A stretch of DNA of 64,000 nt from Spongilla lacustris. Its lineage: Eukaryota > Porifera > Demospongiae > Spongillida > Spongillidae. The notes beneath the pieces are model-generated. The model saw only the letters and a program-made list of their open reading frames with translations. It did no database searches and was not told the DNA's origin. Shown here piece after piece: positions 58,001 through 64,000 of the stretch. A program made the translations under genes and the position numbers. Numbering within the stretch: position 1 is the stretch's first letter; each line of letters opens with the position of its first letter. The DNA lies in contig OX442418.1 in NCBI GenBank assembly GCA_949361645.1, forward strand, positions 1,177,226-1,241,225, written 5' to 3'.

Positions 58001-61000
58001 TATGACCTCCATGCTCTGTGTGTGTATGGAGGGGGCAGCAAGTGGGAGCAGAGCAATGCGGTGAAGGAGGGATGTGAGATCCTGGTGGCCACACCTGTGA
58101 GTGAGGGAGGGAGGGTGGTGAGGGAGGGGGAGGTGGCCACACCTGTGAGTGAGGGAGGGAGGGTGGTGAGGGAGGGGGAGGTGGCCACACCTGTGAGTGA
58201 GGGAGGGAGGGTGGTGAGGGAGGGGAGAGGGCACACCTGTGAGGGAGGTGGCTATTAATGTACCAAAAGGAGTTGGACCTTTCTGTTTATTTGAGACAAC
58301 TTGTAAAGTGAATAGCAGGGTGGTAATGGTTACAGGAAACATTTTCATTTTCCTAAGTGCATTGTATCAACATTGGGATTTGTTTGCACAAGGTGGTATG
58401 GTAACCAAGGTGGTATGATATACATGTATGATTTACCAAACACTGTGGACCTTCTGTGAGGAGTGAGGGGGTGGGACCTACATGTAGTGTAAGGAGTGAG
58501 GGGGTGGGAGCTTGTGTGAGGGAGTGGGACCTTGTGTGAGGAGTGAGGGGGTGGGACCTTGTGTGAGGAGTGCAGGCATTCTAACTGCAGTCAGTCATCG
58601 GACAATTTAGTGAATTTTCTGTTCTATTGTGCGCATGGACGAGGCTGGTCTTTTATTCTTCCTTATGTGTCTAGTAGAGAATTGTGTGCATAAAAGCAAA
58701 CTGTATCAGTTAGTACGGTGGGTAAATGGATTGCCTAGGAATGGCAATGAACACCATTACATGGCTCGGGTGTGACAGAATATCAAGTAATCGTGAGTGC
58801 AATGCCTATGGCATCAAACCTTTGCATTTCGGCTGTTGGTTGATCAGATAATCATATCCATGCTCGTGCCATGGTGCTTTTAACAAGAGCCAGGGAAAGG
58901 CAGTTACTGAATGCACAAAGGAACAGAGTCTTTAAAAAAAGTTCGACGTTGCATATTTCATCTGAAAGGAATGGTAGCTTTTTCAAAAAAGGGATCTGCT
59001 GCGTGAATTACAGGCTAGGCATGGGGTTGGATATAATAATGCGTGTCCTGTCAATCAATAATGATGTCCGACCATTTTCAACTATGTCAGGACAATTTTA
59101 TCACTCCGCTAGCACCCCTAGGGAGTGAGGGGGTGTGACCTTGTGTGAGGAGTGATGGGTGTGACCTTTGTGAGGAGTGATGGGTGTGACCTTTGTGAGG
59201 AGTGATGGGTGTGACCTTTGTGAGGAGTGATGGGTGTGACCTTGTATGAGGAGTGATGGGTGGGACCTTGTGTGAGGAGTGATGGGTGGGACCTTGTGTG
59301 AGGAGTGATGGGTGGGACCTTGTGTGAGGAGTGATGGGTGGGACCTTGTGTGAGGAGTGATGGGTGGGACCTTGTGTGAGGAGTGATGGGTGGGACCTTG
59401 TGTGAGGAGTGATGGGTGGGACCTTGTGTGAGGAGTGATGGGTGGGACCTTGTGTGAGGAGTGATGGGTGGGACCTTGTGTGAGGAGTGATGGGTGGGAC
59501 CTTGTGTGAGGAGTGATGGGTGGGACCTTGTGTGAGGAGTGATGGGTGGGACCTTGTGTGAGGAGTGATGGGTGGGACCTTGTGTGAGGAGTGATGGGTG
59601 GGACCTTGTGTGAGGAGTGATGGGTGGGACCTTGTGTGAGGAGTGATGGGTGGGACCTTGTGTGAGGAGTGATGGGTGGGACCTTGTGTGAGGAGTGATG
59701 GGTGGGACCTTGTGTGAGGAGTGATGGGTGGGACCTTGTGTGAGGAGTGATGGGTGGGACCTTGTGAGGAGTGATGGGTGGGACCTTGTGTGAGGAGTGA
59801 TGGGTGGGACCTTATGTGAGGATGATGGGTGGGACCTTGTGTGAGGAGTGATGGGTGTGACCTTGGGTGAGGAGTGATGGGTGGGACCTTATGTGTTGGG
59901 TAGGACCTTGTGTGAGGTGTGAGCACGCTGTGATGGTTCTTCTCTCTGCACAGGGACGCCTGATAGACCTGGTGAAGCTCAAGGCCACTAATCTCCAGAG
60001 GGTCACCTTCCTTGTGTTCGATGAAGCAGATCGCATGTTTGACATGGGCTTTGGTAGGTCTCCTCACACCCACCACCCCCTCCCACCATACCCTCCCTCT
60101 ACACCCTCCCACCACACCCTCTACACCACTGTTGTGCCTACTCCACCCATTGCTCTGCTCCCCCCCTTTCTTTCTCTTCTCTACTACCAAAGAGTCACAG
60201 GTTCGGTCTATTGCCAACCATATTCGTCCAGACAGACAAAGTGAGTTGTATATGTTATATGTGTTCCAGACCAGGGGATGGGGAGGGGGAGGAGGAGGGG
60301 GATTGCCTAGCAGGCCATAAGCCTGCGCATACTGCTGTGCACAGTAGTGTATTGTATGCCTCATGCGTCACCATTTGTATCACCATCATGGTGTATGTTG
60401 TATCACCATCATGGTGTATGTTGTATCACCATCATGGTGTATGTTGTACCACCATCATGGTGTATGTTGTATCACCATCATGGTGTATGTTGTACCACCA
60501 TCATGGTGTATGTTGTACCACCATCATGGTGTATGTTGTATCACCATCATGGTGTATGTTGTACCACCATCATGGTGTATGTTGTGCCACCATCATGGTG
60601 TATGTTGTGCCACCATCATGGTGTATGTTGTACCACCATCATGGTGTATGTTGTACCACCATCATGGTGTATGTTGTACCACCATCATGGTGTATGTTGT
60701 ACCACCATCATGGTGTATGTTGTACCACCATCATGGTGTATGTTGTACCACCATCATGGTGTATGTTGTATCACCATCATGGTGTATGTTGTACCACCAT
60801 CATGGTGTATGTTGTACCACCATCATGGTGTATGTTGTATCACCATCATGGTGTATGTTGTATCACCATCATGGTGTATGTTGTACCACCATCATGGTGT
60901 ATGTTGTATCACCATCATGGTGTATGTTGTACCACCATCATGGTGTATGTTGTATCACCATCATGGTGTATGTTGTACCACCATCATGGTGTATGTTGTA

Positions 61001-64000
61001 CCACCATCATGGTGTATGTTGTATCACCATCATGGTGTATGTTGTATCACCATCATGGTGTATGTTGTATCACCATCATGGTGTATGTTGTATCACCATC
61101 ATGGTGTATGTTGTACCACCATCATGGTGTATGTTGTACCACCATCATGGTGTATGTTGTGCCACACATGTTCTGGTGCTGCCATACCAGACTTAATAGG
61201 GTTAACCCCTAATATGATATGGGCACTCCTCCCCTCACTTCGCTCTCTCCCCTGTCTTAAATCAAATGTAGTAAACTAATTGCACATTTTTTAAACACAC
61301 ACACATAAGTTGGTTACCTGCTGCAAGCCTTTGCCTGCACGCATGGCCTTTGTTAACACATAAGTCGCTACATTCCTCACCTTCCCACCTCACTGCACCC
61401 TCCACTCCCTCTCTTCCCACCCATCCTCCCACCCCTCCCCACCCTCCCCTCTCTCAACCACCCTCCCCTCTCTCACCCTCCTTACCCCACCCTCCTTACC
61501 CTCCCCCCTCCCCATCCTCACCCCACCCTTCCCATCAATAGCACTCCTCTTCAGTGCCACCTTTCGCAAGAAAATTGAGCGTCTTTGTCGAGACATTCTC
61601 ACGGACCCCGTGAGGATAGTGGTGGGTGATGTGGGGGAAGCCAACACAGACATCACCCAGATAGTGGAGGTGATGAGGACAGACCAGGACAAGTGGAAAT
61701 GGGTACTGCAGCGTATGGTGGAGTTTATGTCAGGTAAGGATGTTGGCTAGGGATAGTCACATGACTGGTGTTCATGTTGGCTAGGGATAGTCACATAGGG
61801 ATAGTCACATGACTGGTGTTCATGCTGGCTAGGGATAGTCACATGACTGGTGTTCATGCTGGCTAGGGATAGTCACATGACTGGTGTTCATGCTGGCTAG
61901 GGATAGTCACATGACTGGTGTTCATGCTGGCTAGGGATAGTCACATGACTGGTGTTCATGTTGGCTAGGGATAGTCACATAGGGATAGTCACATGACTGG
62001 TGTTCATGCTGGCTAGGGATAGTCACATGACTGGTGTTCATGCTGGCTAGGGATAGTCACATGACTGGTGTTCATGCTGGCTAGGGATAGTCACATGACT
62101 GGTGTTCATGCTGGCTAGGGATAGTCACATGACTGGTGTTCATGCTGGCTAGGGATAGTCACATGACTGGTGTTCATGCTGGCTAGGGATAGTCACATGA
62201 CTGGTGTTCATGCTGGCTAGGGATAGTCACATGACTGGTGTTCATGCTGGCTAGGGATAGTCACATGACTGGTGTTCATGCTGGCTAGGGATAGTCACAT
62301 GACTGGTGTTCATGTTGGCTAGGGATAGTCACATGACTGGTGTTCATGTTGGCTAGGGATACAGTGTAGTCACATGACTGGTGTTCATGCTGGCTAGGGA
62401 TAGTGGTGTTCATGTAGGCTAGGGATAGTGGTGTTCATGTAGGCTAGGGATAGTGGTGTTCATGTAGGCTAGGGATACAGTGTAGTCACATGACTGGTGT
62501 TCATGTTGGCTAGGGATAGTCACATGACTGGTGTTTGTCCCCTTACAGCTGGGGGTGTGCTGATGTTTGTGACTCGTAAAGCTAACTCAGAAGAGGTGGC
62601 TACCAGTCTCAGAGGCCAAGGGTATCAAGGTGAGAGAGAGGACAGGGGTGGGGGGGGGGCATTGCTGGTACCAGCTGCATTTCTACTGGACCTAACAGCT
62701 GGGCTGCTCCATGGAGACATGGCACAGGGAGACAGGGACAAGGTAATTGGAGACTTTAAGAAGAAACTGTTTCCAATCTTGGTGGCCACCGACGTAGCAG
62801 GTAACCATGACAACCAGCTTGTATAATTCTCATATATTATTGGGGCAACCCTGTTTTTTTTTTTGTGTAGCTCGTGGACTGGACATTCCCTTCATCAAGA
62901 CGGTCATCAACTTTGACGTTGCCAAGGATATTGACACCCATGTGCACCGGATTGGGCGCACGGGTAGGGCGGGGGAGAAGGGTACGGCCTTCACCCTCAT
63001 CATGCAGAAGGACGTGAACTTTGCTGGGGACCTCGTGAGGAACCTGGTGAGTGGAGGCCTGGGCACCTGTGGGGGAGGGTGGAGAACTGTTGCGTCTGCA
63101 GGAGGCAGCCGATCAGAATGTGCCAGAAGAGCTGATGAAGATAGCCATGCAGGTGATGGTGTGATGTGAGGTGGTGATGGTGTGATGTGAGGTGGTGATG
63201 GTGTGATGTGAGGTGGTGATGGTGTGATGTGAGGTGGTGATGGTGTGAGGTGGTGATGGTGTGATGTGAGGTGGTGATGGTGTGATGTGAGGTGCTGATG
63301 GTGTGATGTGAGGTGGTGATGGTGTGATGTGAGGTGCTGATGGTGTGATGTGAGGTGCTGATGGTGTGAGGTGGTGATGGTGTGATGTGAGGTGGTGATG
63401 GTGTGAGGTGGTGATGGTGTGATGTGAGGTGGTGATGGTGTGATGTGAGGTGCTGATGGTGTGATGTGAGGTGGTGATGGTGTGATGTGAGGTGCTGATG
63501 GTGTGATGTGAGGTGCTGATGGTGTGAGGTGGTGATGGTGTGATGTGAGGTGGTGATGGTGTGAGGTGGTGATGGTGTGATGTGAGGTGGTGATGGTGTG
63601 ATGTGAGGTGCTGATGGTGTGATGTGAGGTGGTGATGGTGTGATGTGAGGTGGTGATGGTGTGATGTGAGGTGGTGATGGTGTGATGTGAGGTTGCTGAT
63701 GGTGTGATGTGAGGTGGTGATGGTGTGAGGTGGTGATGGTGTGATGTGAGGTGGTGATGGTGTGATGTGAGGTGCTGATGGTGTGATGTGAGGTGGTGAT
63801 GGTGTGATGTGAGGTGGTGATGGTGTGATGTGAGGTGGTGATGGTGTGGTGTTGTGATAGTGATGGTGTGAGGTGGTAATAAGGTGAGATGGTGGAATTT
63901 TCTATGTAGTCTTACATTGCATGCTGTTGCCTTCCTCAGAACCCCCGGTTTAGGAAGTCCCGTATGAAGCAGCAGCAGCAAGGTGGCGGAAAGAGGGAGG
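55097..64000 (+). CDS. DDX42: DEAD-box RNA helicase, DDX42-like (3' end outside window)
   Basis: Nineteen exons: 55,097-55,200; 55,259-55,413; 55,449-55,545; 55,644-55,680; 55,930-56,040; 56,253-56,288; 56,431-56,535; 57,005-57,124; 57,469-57,576; 57,635-57,703; 57,968-58,096; 59,954-60,053; 60,193-60,240; 61,542-61,733; 62,549-62,629; 62,699-62,800; 62,871-63,046; 63,102-63,152; 63,940 onward. Phases agree; only the exon 2/3 junction is non-standard. The N-terminus is Gly-rich; the acidic [16 protein letters not shown] and [10 protein letters not shown] blocks are signatures of DDX42 (SF3b-associated helicase). Helicase motifs: Q-motif FAQPTPIQ, Walker [18 protein letters not shown] (split by intron 11), [30 protein letters not shown]. 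Expected role: nuclear ATP-dependent RNA helicase and chaperone in spliceosome assembly. The tail begins with Gln/Gly/Lys-rich sequence. Confidence 0.95.
55414..55448 (+). other. putative 35-bp GC-AG intron in DDX42
   Basis: The frame of exon 2 meets TGA within 15 bp, while exon 3 ([12 protein letters not shown]) is in a different phase. The only solution I found that keeps phase is a GC donor at 55,414 and the acceptor TACCACAG. At 35 bp it would be extremely short; a base error nearby is an alternative. Confidence 0.35.
56740..57003 (+). repeat. 260-bp pyrimidine-only tract before exon 8
   Basis: CTCCTCCCTT-type tract ending in CTCCCCCAG, the acceptor of exon 8. An exceptionally long polypyrimidine tract. 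Confidence 0.88.
57705..57925. repeat. TG-rich minisatellite, intron 10
   Basis: TGTGTGCCTGTGTGATG-type units of about 17 bp, irregular. Confidence 0.85.
58085..58245 (+). repeat. 48-bp tandem repeat that duplicates the exon 11 splice donor
   Basis: The unit starts GTGGCCACACCTGTGAGTGA, i.e. the last 12 exonic bases plus the donor. It occurs at 58,085, 58,133 and 58,181 with a partial fourth copy, giving three identical GCCACACCT/GTGAGT sites. 48 bp is 16 codons and the frame stays open, so use of donor 2 or 3 would insert 16 or 32 residues. Confidence 0.92.
58450..58570. repeat. GTGTGAGGAGTG minisatellite, first part
   Basis: Four or so copies of the 26-bp family that resumes at 59,120, separated from it by an insertion. 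Confidence 0.8.
58573..59125. mobile_element. insertion interrupting the 26-bp minisatellite
   Basis: About 550 bp unlike the repeat, flanked on both sides by GGAGTG. Ends CAGGCATTCTAACTGC and (complement) CTAGGGGTGCTAGCGGAG are weakly similar, as in degraded hAT-type ends. Non-coding. Confidence 0.5.
59125..59930. repeat. 26-bp minisatellite, intron 11, about 30 copies
   Basis: GTGATGGGTGGGACCTTGTG then TGAGGA, highly homogeneous in the middle. The minus-strand frame 59,087-60,364 is its read-through. Confidence 0.96.
60366..61165. repeat. 23-bp minisatellite, intron 13, about 35 copies
   Basis: ACCACCATCATGGTGTATG then TTGT, each unit containing the palindrome CACCATCATGGTG-like core. It has no stop in any plus frame, so three overlapping 270-330 codon frames appear; none is a gene. 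Confidence 0.96.
61740..62535. repeat. 34-bp minisatellite, intron 14, about 22 copies
   Basis: TGGCTAGGGATAGTCACATG then ACTGGTGTTCATGC, with shortened variants near 62,395-62,480. Confidence 0.96.
63153..63895. repeat. 21-bp minisatellite, intron 18, about 34 copies
   Basis: GGTGATGGTGTGATGTGAGGT-type unit with GGT/GCT variants in ordered strings. The unit begins at the exon 18 donor (CAG/GTGATGG), so donor-like AGGTGATGG recurs many times. The long minus-strand frame is repeat read-through. Confidence 0.95.

Noticed and set aside
59087..60364. 425-codon minus-strand frame
   Set aside because: 26-bp minisatellite read-through; overlaps DDX42 exon 12 on the other strand.
60211..61279. Three overlapping plus frames of 277-333 codons
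   Set aside because: The 23-bp repeat has no stop codon in any plus frame, so all three frames stay open at once.
62830..63981. 383-codon minus-strand frame rich in His/Thr/Ser
   Set aside because: Read-through of the 21-bp minisatellite plus antisense of DDX42 exon 17.
1..64000. tRNA or rRNA genes
   Set aside because: I saw no cloverleaf with A and B boxes and no rRNA-like sequence; a dedicated scan was not possible here.

Overview
The window looks like a chromosome-scale assembly piece from an early-branching animal, most likely a sponge (inference). The evidence is: spliced animal genes with short GT-AG introns (DDX42-type helicase, ERp72/PDIA4-type disulfide isomerase, RING/B-box/filamin/NHL TRIM proteins), a ROC-GTPase exon fragment of the kind common in sponges and cnidarians, Ty3/gypsy retroelements, very many hairpin-forming DNA elements, and dispersed TACATGTA-type palindromes. 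A 200-base run of N (32,380-32,579) marks a scaffold join.

Layout. 1-5.9 kb: simple repeats, a 0.46-kb hairpin element, a 5'-truncated gypsy pol with an open 716-codon frame, and a second hairpin. 6-15.5 kb: a TRIM-NHL cluster with copy A (+, two exons, B-box deletion), decayed copy C (-) and full-domain copy B (-), separated by two opposed 44-bp satellite blocks. 16.6-34.5 kb: one giant foldback structure about 17.9 kb long. Its imperfect arms carry dozens of TGCAAGT-like motifs; a 2.84-kb palindromic element splits the left arm and a 6.4-kb insertion (holding the scaffold gap and a 1.5-kb minisatellite) splits the right arm. 34.6-36.4 kb: a decayed gypsy pol on the minus strand, cut by a foldback hairpin. 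37.5-41.4 kb: nested inverted-repeat elements plus an orphan TRIM first exon. 42.4-46.9 kb: NHL and ROC fragments and repeat debris. 47.2-49.5 kb: TRIM copy D, frameshifted by a 7-bp deletion. 49.7-51.1 kb: duplicated PDI pieces and an orphan exon. 51.6-54.5 kb: a complete six-exon PDIA4-like gene (-). 55.1-64 kb: a DDX42-like gene (+), 19 exons visible and running off the end.

How it fits together. PDIA4 and DDX42 are divergent and share a 636-bp intergenic region that holds a near-consensus ER stress element pointing at PDIA4. TRIM-NHL genes and PDI 3' ends have been co-duplicated more than once. Most large DDX42 introns carry a different minisatellite; one of these duplicates a 5' splice site in steps of 48 bp (16 codons), inside helicase motif Ib.
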